The notes beneath the pieces are model-generated. The model was not told the DNA's origin, did no database searches, and saw only the letters and a list, made by a program, of their open reading frames with translations. This document shows, piece after piece, positions 1 through 13,513 of a DNA stretch of 60,000 nucleotides; within the stretch, counting starts at the first letter, position 1; each line of letters starts with the position of its first letter. Both the position numbers and the translations under genes were made by a program. This DNA is from Owenia fusiformis (lineage: Eukaryota; Annelida; Polychaeta; Sabellida; Oweniidae), in assembly GCA_903813345.2 (NCBI GenBank), contig CAIIXF020000011.1:16477754-16537753 (forward strand), written 5' to 3'.

Positions 1-3000
1 AATGCCGTATTTTGGGTTTTAAACCATCACTGCTATGATATTTATCTTGGGTTTATGTTTTGACTTGATACCCCATCTGCCCAGTATGTTATATGGTCTT
101 GTAATAGAGCTTGATTAGATCTGAAACTGAAGCTAACTTCATACAGTGCACCAACCCTCAGGAAAAATTCAAATTGTTCATATTTCTAACCATCAAACAG
201 AGAGGAAAAGAGTGGAATTAGCAAGGAATTATATATACCCACGTAAAGCACAGACTCTAAATTACATAGAAATGTAAGAAAATTAGATAGTTTATTCAAA
301 TTTTAAAAAGATATAGCATGGAATATATGTGACCTCACTGGTTGGTTCTGTTCTGAAAATGTTTTAGTCTTTAGATTTTGTTTGTATAAAAATAGAGGCA
401 CATTAGAGGTATACCCCTTTACAAGCTATTCCATATGTTGAAAACCTTTAATCAAATCTATCTGAACATGTTTTAATCTCCAAAAACATGGCCACTGCAA
501 AAATTATTAAGAGTATGGCAAATCATGGACTGACCAAGGAAAAGAGGAATATGTTTGATACTCAAAAACGTCATGAATACATAGAATTTTAAATGATTGA
601 GAGTTGGCTCTTTGTTTTTTAGAAGAACTACATATTCCCACATACAACTTTACCAAATGTTAGTTGTTGTTTATATCAACATTGCAAAATCTAATTTATA
701 AATGTGGTCTGGATGAAATTGAGATATATTTGGAAGAAGGTCTGGTACAAGTTGTTAATTTTATCAGTTACAAAAAAAGCTGATTGGCATACCAGTCTAA
801 TTAATGGTATACCACATATATGGCAATATGGGATAATGGAGTCATTAAATACATGTACTAGAGTCAACTGCCACTAGCCATATTGCATAACCATTTTATA
901 TTGAACTTAAGGAACAAATACCAGTGCTAATCAATCATTATACATCAGACAATTTGTACAAAAAAATGATGGGAATTGAAGATGAAGATCTGATTGTTTG
1001 TTTGTATATTTGTTTGTTTGACCTGGGCTGCCTCTTACCATGAAACCCAAATCACAATCTCCAAAAAGAGAAACCTGGCCAATATTCAAGGCTGGTAAAG
1101 ACTGTCGTAACAATTTGGTGATGAACGTAGAAATACATTAAAACATTTATTGTTAACCAATTAGCATAAAACTTATTTTGGCTCTAATATTACTTGTATG
1201 AAAATTTGATAAAAAATAATTATAGAAAATAACAGGGCCCAATCATTATTCTATAATTGAAAAAATTAACTATAATTATTGCCAAATGATACTAAACCTC
1301 ATTTACCCATAATGCTCCACAACTGTTTGAACTAACAACTGACAATGGCAAATAGTGTTGTGCAAAATAAAATGTTGAAAACATGGATGATTAAGGCAAA
1401 CCTTGGAGAGGAATTTCAAGGTGAACAGTTTCTCCTTTAGGACAAAAAGGGATGTTTATTATGTTTAAGGGATTTGCTTTAAGAAGAATGACCATTATGT
1501 ACTAAATATGGTGGCCATTTTGAAATGAGTGGCCATATTGGAAATACCTTCTTGAACAGATGTTCTTTGCCCATAAGACATTAGCCTAATAAAAATATTG
1601 GGACCAAATTCTTTAAAAATGATCAGTTTTAAATCACAAATTGCCAATGAGTCTACATTTGAGACCGTCACACTATGGCCGACAACAAAGAAGTGCCGTC
1701 TGTACTTACATTATTTTTGGCATCACTATTGCACCCTCCGTAGAGCAGAACCCTGGCACTCTGGTTGTGGCCATTCTGACCAGAAAGGTGAAGTGCTGTG
1801 AACCCAGCCTGAAGAAAAATGGTTTTGATAAAGATACAAGTTCATGAAACACATGTAAACATACATTAAATTGAACAGTGTCCTTTAAAGGAGTTTTTCC
1901 AAAAGATACAAGTAAATGTCAAAAACCAGTTGAAAATGTTTTTATCAATGATATTTAAATTTCCTTATCATTCAATATCTCACAATTACTTTCAGCGAGG
2001 CTATATTCAGTCAAACTCATTATCATTATTAAATCATGCAATCTGTATGAAAACGCCAAAATAGGAATCTGTCCCTTGTAAACCCGCATGAAATAAACTA
2101 ATCATTTTAATTGATTAGGTAATTAGTTCATGTATTGCATTTTTTGTGTCCAGCTGCCATTACTGGTTTTAAAGGTACATGTACTTACATATCTAACTAA
2201 AATTGATTCGATTTTAATCTACTGTAATTAATAAAATCAATATAGTTTAAATGGTTAATGATAATCTAATTATCAATTTTTTCGATTTAGGACATTTTGT
2301 GGTTGTTATGTGATCCTAATCAGTTTTTAATATCACAGTTCTAAATTGTGGAGTGGTTGGTCTATTATTCTATATTAATCCCCTTGTTTCTTGTTTATTT
2401 CCTTTGTTTTCAAAGCATCAGGGTAGTGTTCGAAATATTAGAGGTCTATCTCACAAAACTAATTTCACAAAGGTTTATAGCACCCCTAACACTGAATTCA
2501 TATAATCTCTCATTGAGCGTTTTTATGCCCCACTCCCCTAAAGATTCTTAGTTCTGTGGAAGAAGAGCATATTCATATTTGACATTGTCCCTGTGTTCTC
2601 CCCAGGATTTTTCTCATGTGGGTGCAAAATTTGTTTTTTGACAATTTAGACCAAATTCGGTCAAAATATGCCTATTTTCACGATTTTTCTCATTGCGAGT
2701 GGGTGCAATGAGATTCTTAGGGGGTGCAATCATTTTATTAAAATCACAACAGGGTGCAGACTGTCCACTTTCTTTCGTGCTAGGGGGATCAGTCCCTTGT
2801 TCATGTGAAGCACTTTTCTTCTAACACCCGCATGAAAATGTTCCTCAATTGTAAATTACCCGGGTGATTTAAAACAATTGCAACCCAATAAGCCAAATAT
2901 TGATTGCTTCTTTTGTGTAATGATTTCAACGTTCGGCAATTACATATGGCCTTTTAGAAAAGCACTTATTAACACAGAAGTAGTTTGGTGATATTGTTCA

Positions 3001-3028
3001 TGTACTTGTTTAGCCTAGCATTACGTAC
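1..3028. other. Intron of the ANKRD6-like gene, continuing off the left edge
   Basis: This stretch lies downstream (minus strand) of the last visible ankyrin exon and should be intron, because the ankyrin domain is incomplete at 3029. I looked for a further 99-nt ankyrin exon on the minus strand here and did not find one. The DNA is AT-rich and holds one copy of an interspersed repeat at 2595-2800. Nothing else is recognisable. Confidence 0.6.
2595..2800 (+). repeat. Interspersed repeat family A, copy 1
   Basis: A segment of about 200 bp starts TTCTCCCCAGGATTTTTCTC and contains GGTCAAAATATGCC and a GGGTGCA-rich tail. Diverged copies in the same orientation lie at 12146-12350 and 15826-15998. 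No terminal inverted repeat or open frame is visible. All three copies are in introns of the same gene. The family is unclassified. Confidence 0.7.
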
Positions 3029-3127
3029 TTTGTTGGTAACATTAACATTAGCGCCCGCTTTAACCATGGCCTCCAAACTGCGACTATAGCCGTTCCAGGC
3101 TGCCTCGTGAAGCGATGCGTTGCCGTG
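3029..3127 (-). CDS. ANKRD6: ANKRD6-like (diversin), ankyrin-repeat exon 5
   Basis: This exon is exactly 99 nt, phase 0, and encodes one 33-residue ankyrin repeat (residues 629-661 of the assembled protein) with the core HGNASLHEAAWNGY and AGANVNVTNK. It is bounded by acceptor TTCCAG and donor GTACGT. The wording closely matches the human diversin repeat with core DGNTALHEASWHGF, remembered rather than searched. Diversin is a cytoplasmic ankyrin scaffold that links Dishevelled and casein kinase I and shifts signalling from canonical Wnt to planar polarity. The remaining repeats and the C-terminal region must lie beyond the left edge, so the gene is partial in this window. Confidence 0.9.
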
Positions 3128-5961
3128 CTGGAACGATAAACAATACATATAAACATTGGATTTTATCGTCATAGAGATGCAAAAATAAATTAGAAATGTC
3201 ATCAATATGCACTTTACATTCAACATTCTCAGAACTGCATTCTATAGAATCTAACAAGCAAATAATCAAAATTGAGAAAATTAACTTGAAACCAAAAATG
3301 TTAAAGCTATAAGTACTTTGATTATTGAGAATTACTTTCACAAAAGTTTGGCATTATAGTTTAAGCAGAAGTAAAAAGCAGGATAAGCAAAAGCAGGATA
3401 AAATATGTGAATAATGGAACAAAGGGATGGGGAAGGAGGGGATTTATTCAAACTGGCAATTGCTAAATAGCTATTTAAAATTCAGCATTTTTGACTGTTT
3501 TATTTCAAACATTGAACCTGACAATATTCTTGGCACAATGATAGAACCAGGAGAGTTGAGGGACAATAATCATTCAAACGATGAACTTTCGACCTTGGCA
3601 TGATATAAAACAAGGGAATATAGTATTAGTTTGTATCATTTCAATTGTCTAATCTATTATGTTACAATTACAAAGCAATAAATTCTCATTCAAGTGGCCA
3701 AAGACAATAGAACTACAGATAGACTAAAACTGTTATCAGAATTTGAATTTCATTCCAAACTCAAAATAGCCCCATCCAGTGGCGCCATCTTGCTGTGTTC
3801 TTGAAACTTAAAGTCAAAGATAAGCCCATTAGTTTTGAATCAAACAAAGAGTGTCTTAATTTTACTTCATTTTGAATTTAATAATACATATATAAATTGT
3901 TTTGTCTTGTCAGAAATGTTGAATGTTTCTTGAAATAAAATAGGTTTCTCTCAATATGAAAATGATATTAGAGCATCAGCCTGGTTATAATGACAAGAGT
4001 TAGTATTAACAAGCCAAGTAGTTGTTATAAAAATATAAACACCACTCTAAAACATGTAAAAATGAAACAGTTTGACACTTACATGTTATTAAACAAACAC
4101 AAGGATAAAAGTTGGTTTGTGAAAATGCCAGGTATTATATCTATGATTATCACTGAATATATTTCAGTAGTTAACTAGTTATCTTGTTTTCCAAAATATT
4201 GACAATTTGAAAACAGGCCTTGTAATCATTTGCGAAATAAACTCAATAAATTATCGGTTTTATTCATATCTTTGTTGCTAGGTGTAAGAATGATCGTTAA
4301 AAAGGAGTAGGAAGTTGGGGCGGCAAATTGTTCAAAGGTACAGCCATATCTCAGTGAAAACACTTAAACAGAAATCACCTCAAAAAGTAGGCTCTTTAGA
4401 TTAGAACAACCCATAACTTTAGGTAAAATCAGCTCTAAAAACCCATCCTCGTCAATAATGATGAATTTTGAAAATATTTAACGATTGCACTTCATCTATG
4501 CTTATTGACACATCAAAGGAAAATATGAGTTGATACTTAGATTATGTGGTTGTTTATTAAATATTGGCTTTCTTTGTTTTCCAGGTGTTTTTACTTGCAT
4601 TTTATTTCATTGTATGATGAAACTTCAGAAACTTTTCAAATTTCAGAAAGACATATGGGATTAACAAATCAAATATGAGACTCAGGGCCAGATTGTACAC
4701 TAGTAGTGACCATAATCTGATAAACTAGACTTAGGTCAACAGTCACTACAACTACTTCAGAACTTCAAGTATTGACATAACAGATATTGAAACAGTTTCT
4801 ATGTTTATTACCCGACTTCAGATTATTTGGAATAAATGTCTACATCTCTTGAATTTATTTTTCTGTGTAAAATTTTCGTGACTGACTTTAAAATGCTTTT
4901 TCGATCATTCTCAATCTTTCCTGTTTTTCTGACTATAAGCTGGTGATTTTATGATTATACAACAATCATATTGCAAAACTACTTCAAATATTTATTATGA
5001 ATAAATATAAATATCTCAGGCTTATAAAATTGGAAATTTACATAAGCAAACGATATGGTAATTTCCGGAATGATCCGTGAATATTATGAGTTACTTTGAC
5101 CCAAAGTCTGAATCCTTTAATTTAATACTTTATCCATTAAACAAATTAATCAATAAAATATATTTGAAACACATCAAAGAATACGGCAGTATTATATGTC
5201 AGTTGGGCATCGGCTCATAAATGGAGATACTAATTTTCGTGAAAGAAAAGAGATAAAATTATTTGCATATTATCGATCAGAAATTAATCTGAAGAATGCA
5301 AACAAATCCAAATGGCAATTTCTAACATCAAAGAAAACTTACGGCAGGTTAACACACAGCTTTTGTGAGAAGTGCGTATTTTTTATCATCGAGCATTTGT
5401 GTGTATTAAACAGCCGATAAAAGTGAGAAACTAGATCGATGAAAGGGATTGAATTTATAGCGTTTAAGTAACATTATCTCTTTCAAGTTCAACTTTAATT
5501 GTCAGAAATAAGGTATACACTATTATCTAAACATTTTTTTGATGTCTCATACATCAGAATTTATTTTTTAGATAAGTTCTCAAGGGTAAAGTTACGCTGA
5601 CACGCTTGAGCCAAATATAGCACTTTGTTAAGAGCTTGATGTGTTAATTGCAAACTCTTTGACTCTCACTGACAGACTCAAAAAAGTAATCGTCAAACCT
5701 AATCTACTTAACATCCACCCCTATGTTAAATAAAGCATTATATTCTCAAGCTCAAAAAGGGTCCTGATTTTAAAAGACAAATATATCCAAAAATGACTTT
5801 TTACAATAATTTGAAAATTATATATTGGGATAGTTTTTCCCAAATAAGAAATTGATTGCTGTTGAACTATTTTTCAGTTTCGCTTAATCGGAACCCTTCA
5901 CAGAGCATGGTAGGAGTGCATGGAAAGCCCCAAGCCTGGCCAAAATATGTCACTTTACCAC
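3128..5961 (-). other. Intron 4 of the ANKRD6-like gene
   Basis: The intron is about 2.8 kb, between donor GTGGTA after position 5962 and acceptor TTCCAG before 3127. It is AT-rich, and the short frames inside look like chance. I see no mobile element with clear ends. Confidence 0.7.
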
Positions 5962-6060
5962 CTCGTCCTGACGATCTAGCGCACATGCCTCATCTAAGAG
6001 AGCTTGGATGACCTCAGTGTGACCTTGGGCTGCTGCTCGATGTAACGAAGTATATCCAAG
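5962..6060 (-). CDS. ANKRD6: ANKRD6-like (diversin), ankyrin-repeat exon 4
   Basis: A 99-nt, phase-0 exon encodes one ankyrin repeat (residues 596-628) with TSLHRAAAQGHTEVIQALL followed by ACALDRQDE. CALDRQD is the same string I recall at the equivalent position of vertebrate diversin, which is the strongest single argument for orthology. The acceptor is TTTTCAG. The donor used is the weak GAG|GTGGTA, because it keeps the 33-residue period. A second GT three bases downstream (GTAAAG) would add one valine. The intron sequence next to the acceptor is part of a local triplication (6056-6195) that carries a near-copy of this splice acceptor. Confidence 0.92.
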
Positions 6061-6195
6061 CTGAAAACACACAAAATCAAAATTATTTTAAAACAAATTA
6101 ATCTACCCAAGAAAAACACCCAAAATGAAATTTTTTTAAATAAATTATTCCACCCAAGCTGAAAGAACACAAAATGAAAAATCCTAAAAATAAGT
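6056..6195 (-). repeat. Three tandem ~50-bp units copied across a splice acceptor
   Basis: Starting at the exon 4 boundary, the plus strand reads CCAAGCTGAAAACACACAAAAT, then CCCAAGAAAAACACCCAAAAT near 6109, then CCCAAGCTGAAAGAACACAAAAT near 6154. Each is followed by an AT-rich spacer. The third unit preserves, on the minus strand, a pyrimidine tract, CAG and CTTGG, just like the real acceptor. It is a potential decoy acceptor about 98 bp upstream of the true one. Confidence 0.65.
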
Positions 6196-7430
6196 TTTTT
6201 GATAAAAGTGAGGACAGATTGTTCCATATCAAAGACCCCAGAGACATTCCTTTATATGACCTCATTGAGAAGGGGGTCACGTTTGACATTTACAATGTAG
6301 ACACACAAGTGTTTCAGCGATAAAACGTCTTGCTTTTGCTGCCTTTATAGAACAACAGAAGCAATTGTGCAAATCAGACTTTAAATTAACAGATTTTTTC
6401 AGAAACAGATTTCAATGTCGTTGAAAATGCAACATTTTTTTCAAACAGAAGGTAAGGCAATAAACAGCAAGAAGTTCAGATGTGGGATGATCACATGACC
6501 TTGATTTAATCCAATCAAAATTGAGAATCAAGGTTCGGATGATGATATAATATTGGGATCAGAAATCACTCTTTTAGCAATTTATTAGTGAAACTGCTAA
6601 ATGAAAGACATAAAAAACTAGCCTAGCATTCGAAGTTGTCCCATGTGCGTATTAACACTATAAAACAATTCATGATTTATGATAAAATTATACACTTTGC
6701 TGCATTGAGTCATGTCTTATATTATTCCAAAGGCTCAATAACACTGAATGCCTCACATAGGAAACTCTAGGACCTATATATTGAATGAAGGCTTGTTGCA
6801 ATTTGCTACACAGATTCAGCAATCATATTAGCATTTTTCCTGCCATTATCTTTCTAAGCTTAGTCTCCAATGCCCTTCAAGAGTTTGAGGTGATGTAAAG
6901 TGTTGGTTGATTTTAACATTTTTTTAAGCAAAATCCTCTGGTTGTTTTTCCGCATTTATAATCTTTGTTTTTCACTGCCTTCTATGTATGATTTTTAGGG
7001 CTTTCTTTATTTATTATACATGCATTATATCTAAAATGTGAATTTCTAATTATTTTCATTGAGAACAAATTTTGGAAATGGCATAACACCTAAGATCTCC
7101 CTTACTTTCATGATTAATATATATCATGACAATTTCTATATTAGAGGTTATCCATTGTAAAAATAAGATCATGGTGAGATTCCCATTTTACATGTACTCT
7201 GTTAACAATATATTTTCTGAAGTTAAAATGATGTTATTCATCTAATGACTTTCCGATGGTATATAACATTAACCATATATACATCTAGGGATTACATGAC
7301 ATGAGCCAAAAGTAAATTGTGTACCTACATGCATGTATGTAGATTTGATATGTTGGCCTTAGGATAAATACCCTGTGTGCAGAGTCTAGTTAAACTACAC
7401 TCTGCCTAGTAGAGACCATATTACAGTTTA

Positions 7431-7680
7431 GTAGCCCCGCCCCACGACGGGTACCGGTGACAGTTTGGGTAATAAATCACTTTTGACCTACGCGCTGCCC
7501 TTTCTTCCACCAATCAGCGAGCTTGAAGAAACATACGTCAAATGCGTTCTAATTAAATATGCGCATGTCATTGGTCAATTCCGGGCTCAACGATGACGTC
7601 AGAAGAAATGACCATATATAGAACGTCGGTCAAATTTGGCCGACGAACACTGATTGGCGCGGTGAGTTCACAGGTTTATT
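7431..7680 (+). promoter_or_regulatory. Promoter-like island with CCAAT, CRE, TATA and a splice donor
   Basis: This short, comparatively GC- and CpG-rich island sits in AT-rich intron. It contains CCAATCAG at 7510, ATTGG at 7570 and 7653, a perfect CRE (TGACGTCA) at 7594-7601, and TATATATA at 7613-7620. A start site would be expected near 7645-7650. A consensus splice donor (GGTGAGTT) follows at 7661. Spacing and order resemble an RNA polymerase II core promoter on the plus strand, antisense to the ankyrin gene, with a short non-coding first exon. No coding exon was found downstream. It could also be an enhancer or an alternative promoter for the minus strand, since the CCAAT and CRE motifs work in both directions. 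Confidence 0.45.
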
Positions 7681-10600
7681 TTAGTTTGAAAGAGTGAAGA
7701 CAAAGCTCTCTTTTAAGAAGCGAAGTCAAACGAATGCAAAGGGTATAGGATAAATGACCAAATTTAAGTACATCAAAGGTTAAATCTGCATGCACTGTGA
7801 AAACACCTGAGAAAACTATTTGCCATTACACTGAATTCTACAATTGAATTGCAGCATATTGATTCATTTATTTCCTTTATGCAACTTTATATAACATTAC
7901 TGCTAAATAAACATATAGATTAAACATTTAATCTAGACCAAGCAAACCAACAGACATTTTATAAATCCTATATAACATTAAAATAACATTTTCCTTCAAG
8001 TTCGCTAATCAATCCCATGATTTGCTATGATCATATTCAGATTTATACTGGGATTTGAAATAACGACTGACCAAAGTGAACGTTTAGACTTCTGGGAATG
8101 TACCTCCTGTGTTTATCATTTAAAACTGATCTGGGTAGAGAAAATAGAAGTCTGATTTATATGAATATTTCATGAAAATGACTGGTTTATTATATCCAAT
8201 ACCCATGTGTAGAATTTCAACTAATCTTAAATCCTATGAAATCCATAACATTTCGATACACTCACTAACCTTAGGAAAAAAAATCATGAAGACACACAAG
8301 CACATATTTTGTTGGCAAAGAAATACTGTCAAGATAGAAGTATAGAAAAATGGTAATTTTGATAAAAAGATACCACCAAGACAATTGAGAAGAAAACACT
8401 TTAGCTTTTATGTAATGATATCTATTAAACTGAAATTCCTAAAGTGTCTATTTTCTTAGCAATTATGGGTCCTTGAATTGTTTAAAATACATATTCCCCT
8501 AGGATCAACTCAAGCAGATAGGGTGTGTGTCTCTCAACATCAAGGCCCTTAGATCAAAGCTATTTTAGAGTCAGTTTACATGTTTTTCAAGAAAACATGA
8601 CTTTTACTTGGCCTGTACCCTCCTAGGCTATATCTGCTAGGATATCTTTCTATTTCTCCAACTTTACTTTTCTGCACATGGCTGTTTGGCATCTTTTCCA
8701 CAAACTTTTGACCTATAATGATTTATTAATGGCTTGTGGAAATTGAATTAATTTGCATTTATGAATATATTTACCCAAACACAGGGATTATTTTAAAGTC
8801 ATTTATCAATGTCAAAATGTGAATTAAAATTCAAGAAATAGTTTTGGTTTTAACTGGCTGGTTTTATGCGAATCACTTTACTGAGAGTGAAAGAAAGTAG
8901 TTCCGGCTAAACACAAACAATCTGCACTTGAAATTGATAAGCTGAAATGGATAGCCCCAACATAGTTCTGACAAAGATTTAGACCATTTTAGACAACAAA
9001 ATGTCTACAAAGCTCAGGCAATATTGAACATATAATGAATTTGACCATGGCTTCAAATCTAAATGGCCTATAATAGGCAGGCAAATGTCAAAGCATCATA
9101 TACTGATATACAAGTTTTGTTATGAATCAAAGTAAAATTTACATTTCTATAGAAACTACAAAGGGTTCACAATATCAACTGATTTTACATAAAACTTCTG
9201 ACACCATGATACTGGTCTATTGAATATGCTTGTCAATTGCTATACAATTAAAATAGCTATATGGTTGATTAAATTACTTGAATCAATCTGTCAAGATGAA
9301 TCATACTGGTCTATACCTGATACTGTTTGCTATCCTATTCAAAGTGAAAGTTTTAATGCTAGTATAAAATACACTAGAAAACTTAGGATATGCAGAACCA
9401 GTATTACCCATATCTTAGCTACCGTAATAAACAAACTCTCCTCTATTGAAACAGAGATCAACAACAAAAAAGAAGATAACATATTTCAAAAAATTGGAAC
9501 CATCCCAAAAGTAGTGATCTTATAAATCAAGGTTTGCATGTTAAAATACAACAAAATGTGAACCATGATTTAATTCAAAAAGCTGAATAGAAGTTACTTG
9601 GCTTTCACAATTTTTAAAGTTGATAAAAATATTTGACTCATTATTATTAATTATTTGATAGAGAGGTTGACCACAGTGTAATTCAGAGTGCTTGGTTTTA
9701 GATATTTATTTTAGTGCAACCTTTGATAAAGAGATGTCTCTGCAGTAGTATTACCAAATTTAAATGAACCTCATGGGCCATCATATTAATGCCAGACACA
9801 GTTAGGCAAATAAACTGCCTAACTGTTGCTCAAACTATAATTCAAATAGCCAGCAATACAAATAAACAACAATATATTTTGTTTGTTTGACAGCAATAAT
9901 AGAACACATCAATAAATGTCATGCAAAAGTCACAGAGTCGTGCACTCTTGTGTTTATCTACACCAGGTCACAAAATTCATATTGCTAAGATAGAGTAAAA
10001 TAGATTCACACCTTTTTAAAGTTTTAAAAGTTTCTATGATTGAAATACATGTAATACTTTTGATTGCATTCTGTGTAGATTCCAGGATAATTGCGACTGG
10101 AATTAACTTAAAAAGGTCATCAACGACTAATTGTAAAGGAATTTCAAATCCAGCCAATCTGTACCATCTGCCATGTTTTAGCCTGCCAGCTAAAAAACAT
10201 CCACTTAGTCAAACGACTGTGTAAGATAACATTTACATATGATTACATCGACATGCATATTTGTACATAACTAAACTGCACATTCATGTACATAGTTAAC
10301 CTTTACATTAATACAAACAGATTGCATCTTTTTAAGAATGAATTCCTGACCTATTTGGGAAATAAACATTGTAAACAAAGAACATGAGAATAATTTTTAA
10401 TATGAATTTTAATATGACCCCATATTCCTATAATACAAATAATTTCCATATAAGATTTGCAAAGGAGAAATGAAGGATCATTCTTGAAAGCTGTTATATT
10501 TGAAATTTAAGTTTGGCTACATGGTGAAAATGTGACAAACTATATCTCAGCTCGTCATTGTATTAAACTGCTAAATGCTTTGAGTGGGGTAGATTTGCTC

Positions 10601-12145
10601 CAACAGTTTTAATGACTTTCTCAAAATGTAAAAACACATTCCTATTCAGAGGTTGTTAACATAAAAAACATAAAGTAAAAAGTCTTACTTTGCGAGCTAA
10701 CAAGACATTACGATAAGGTGAAAGATTAAGACATCCAGGTATACTTTAAGAGGAGGAAGTCAACAAAACACCCGAAGTTATTGTATCCCTGTTAACCCCC
10801 CATCCCGACCCACCCCTCCTAACACTATCCGGGTAACAGGACTGGCCTCCCTCTCATCTATTTCTAACTAGAGGAAGAAAATGGGTGAGAACCAATTTGG
10901 GTTTGAGAAAAGGGGTAGAACAAGGGCAATTTACATTATTACACTCAACTTTCACATTCTAAATATACCCCATAAAACACCCTTACAAAATCAGAGCAAA
11001 ACAGCTCAGATTAGTCAACAAAAGAAAGATCTCTACTTCAAAAGAATGATTCTATTTTGAATTCCAATTCAATTGTTAAAAGTTTCCTTACAAGTCAAAT
11101 CATACAAAACGAGACCTCTTGAAATGAAGTGGAGAACAACACCAATAAGGATTTTATAACAGTTATATCCTAACCTCAATGAGAACATAGAAATATGATC
11201 TAGGATTATGAAACTGGAAGTGACAGAATGTAATGGATTATAATTGTTCATAAATAGGCTTATAGGCTTCCTATACTAAACTTCTCACTCTGGCCATGGT
11301 TTTTCTACTTCACGTCTCTCCGTATATCAATCAAGACTCATTTCCTGGCATCTAACTTGCCAACATCTTGTGTTTACCTCTTGCTTTCTCCTGTTATCTA
11401 TACCTCAAACACAACTTCTTTGTTACATTGTTATCTAAACCAGGAACATTGTGACTTTTCCAAGAGATTGCTTTTTTCCAGACTTCATGTGGTAAACCAA
11501 ATTAGTCTATAGTCACAGCATGGTGTGCAGACCACAGGTCAATCAGATTTAAACCAAATACTAAACAACTTAAAAATAAATAAGTCTTAAATTAGGGGCC
11601 CTGATTGGGGTACACTGATAGCTCAAAGGACAAAATAGAAAGTCTCAATGAACAATAAAACACCAAAACTCTCTCATGACTTCAATGACTAAAACTAAAT
11701 AAATCATTGACCCTCCTCCTCAATACTACCGAACTAGATTCAATTACAAAATTGAAAATTAGTTTTACCTTGTGTTTTTTATCTAACAATCACCAAGTGA
11801 TACCTTAAGGACATTAGGTGGATGATGCTCTCTTTTAAGGAAGCAAAACCAAACTATTTGAAAGTGCAACCAACTGAAGAACAAAACATTCTAAAACATC
11901 TAATAAACCAAACAAAATGATTAAGCCCATATTCAATATAACCAAGATATATAGTAAAGGTAAGTCAATGGGCAACATATGAGTACATTCTTCTTCAAAA
12001 GAACTTCATTTATACTTGAACTTTATGGAAAGAAGTGAAATACTCTTGGATCAAGTCGGACCAAGGATGATATAAGTACAGAACATTGAAATGACAGATA
12101 TGGGATAAGCATCAGAATGCATGGTGCAACTGCACACATCACGCA

Positions 12146-12350
12146 GTGTTCTCCCCAGGATTTTTTCTCAAGTAGGTGCAAAATTCTCATTTTCACAAAT
12201 TAGTCCAAGATTGGTCAAAATATGCCAATTTTACATGATGATTTTTCTCATTTTCTAGTGGGTGCAAATGAAATCTTGGCTGGGTACAAGCCTATTTTCA
12301 AAATCTCAGATGGGTGCTGTGCCCACTTGCTTCAATGCTGGGAAGATCAC
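12146..12350 (+). repeat. Interspersed repeat family A, copy 2
   Basis: This segment is similar along its length to 2595-2800. It starts TTCTCCCCAGGATTTTTTCT, contains GGTCAAAATATGCC, and ends with the GGGTGC and GAAGATCACTG motifs. It is in the same orientation and intronic. Confidence 0.7.
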
Positions 12351-13502
12351 TGCATCATATCATGATGATTGGCCAGATTATTATGGGAAAGATATGATAG
12401 AAAGCATGTTACCATTGTGAACCATGCCATGGTACACACAGGGTCTCTGTATAAACAGGCCAGGTGGCATAAATTTGAAAGAATAAGGTGAACAATGATC
12501 ATGATTCTTGACACCATCTCCACAGGAAGGCAGATGTCATAAATTATATATAGTGTAACCATTGTTATGCTAAGACTCTCTCTATGGGTATCCCAGGGGG
12601 TGGGAAAACAGGTCAGTGATATCAGAACAATCTTATCAGGCACAGCAAGACAAGGAGGCATAAAGTTATGGGAAGCCTTGGCATGGTAATCAACAGAGAT
12701 CTTGACAACATGAATTAAGCCATGCAACAAATTATGAACTAATTAAGTAAATCAATCCTTCATCAAATTAATTAAGACCAGGATTGTAATTGTATTAGTG
12801 GTCAGTTGGGATGATTATATATAGAATGGTGGAAGTTAGGTCTAAAGGGAAATTATTTCATTAGATTTAGCTTTGTTTGTCCATCGGCATTGATTTATCA
12901 ACAAAAACAAATTCTTAATTGGTTAACCAAACTTTTACCTTGAATTATATGTTGAGGGATAACTTAGGAAATCAATAACCTTTGAAATATAAAAAAAATG
13001 TTGTGAGTGTTTTCAATGCCATGGTTTTTTCCAAAGAAACTTGTTCAAATCATTCATGCGGCCAATCTGAGGAACAGCTTTTCTAATATGACAATAGTTA
13101 CTATGGAAACTAAAGTGGAACAATAATTATACGTCAAAATGCATGAAAGCGCACACGTCCCAACACGTGTTCATTGTACATCATTCATAAGCAAGATGGC
13201 AATATGTTTCAGAACATGCAAACCTCCAGTTTGTTATTCACCATGGGAATATCAAAATAATACCAGGCCCATCGGATGCTTTGGGAGATGCGTTAGGTGT
13301 GCAATAAACTTTACAATGAGATCAAACTTTCCATGCATGGAAATAATCTGTTTTTGTGCAATGTAAAAGATTCAGCAATAAATCCTAATAGACCTGACAT
13401 CTCTGATGCCATATGATAACCATTCTGATACTCATTCATTCTGAAAATCAGGACTGAGAATATTTGAGATGTCATGGTTTATTTGTGAAACAGCACCTTT
13501 CG

Positions 13503-13513
13503 CCCCCCCCCCC
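13503..13513 (+). repeat. Poly-C run
   Basis: A run of about eleven cytosines interrupts AT-rich intron sequence. Similar G or C runs occur at 24787, 39809, 41751, 41781, 46007 and 48851. Confidence 0.9.

Noticed and set aside
1672-1800. Exon-like plus-strand stretch beginning ATGGCCGACAACAAAGAAGT
   Set aside because: Base composition is less AT-rich than its surroundings, but each frame closes quickly, no splice-consistent partner exists and I recognise no protein. It could be an old retro-copied fragment.
9220-9525. 101-codon plus-strand frame inside intron 3
   Set aside because: Composition follows the AT-rich background (Ile, Lys, Asn, Leu), with no known domain. Probably chance.
12347-12730. 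127-codon minus-strand frame
   Set aside because: It overlaps the edge of a family A repeat and has no recognisable domain. Probably chance within a repeat-rich intron.
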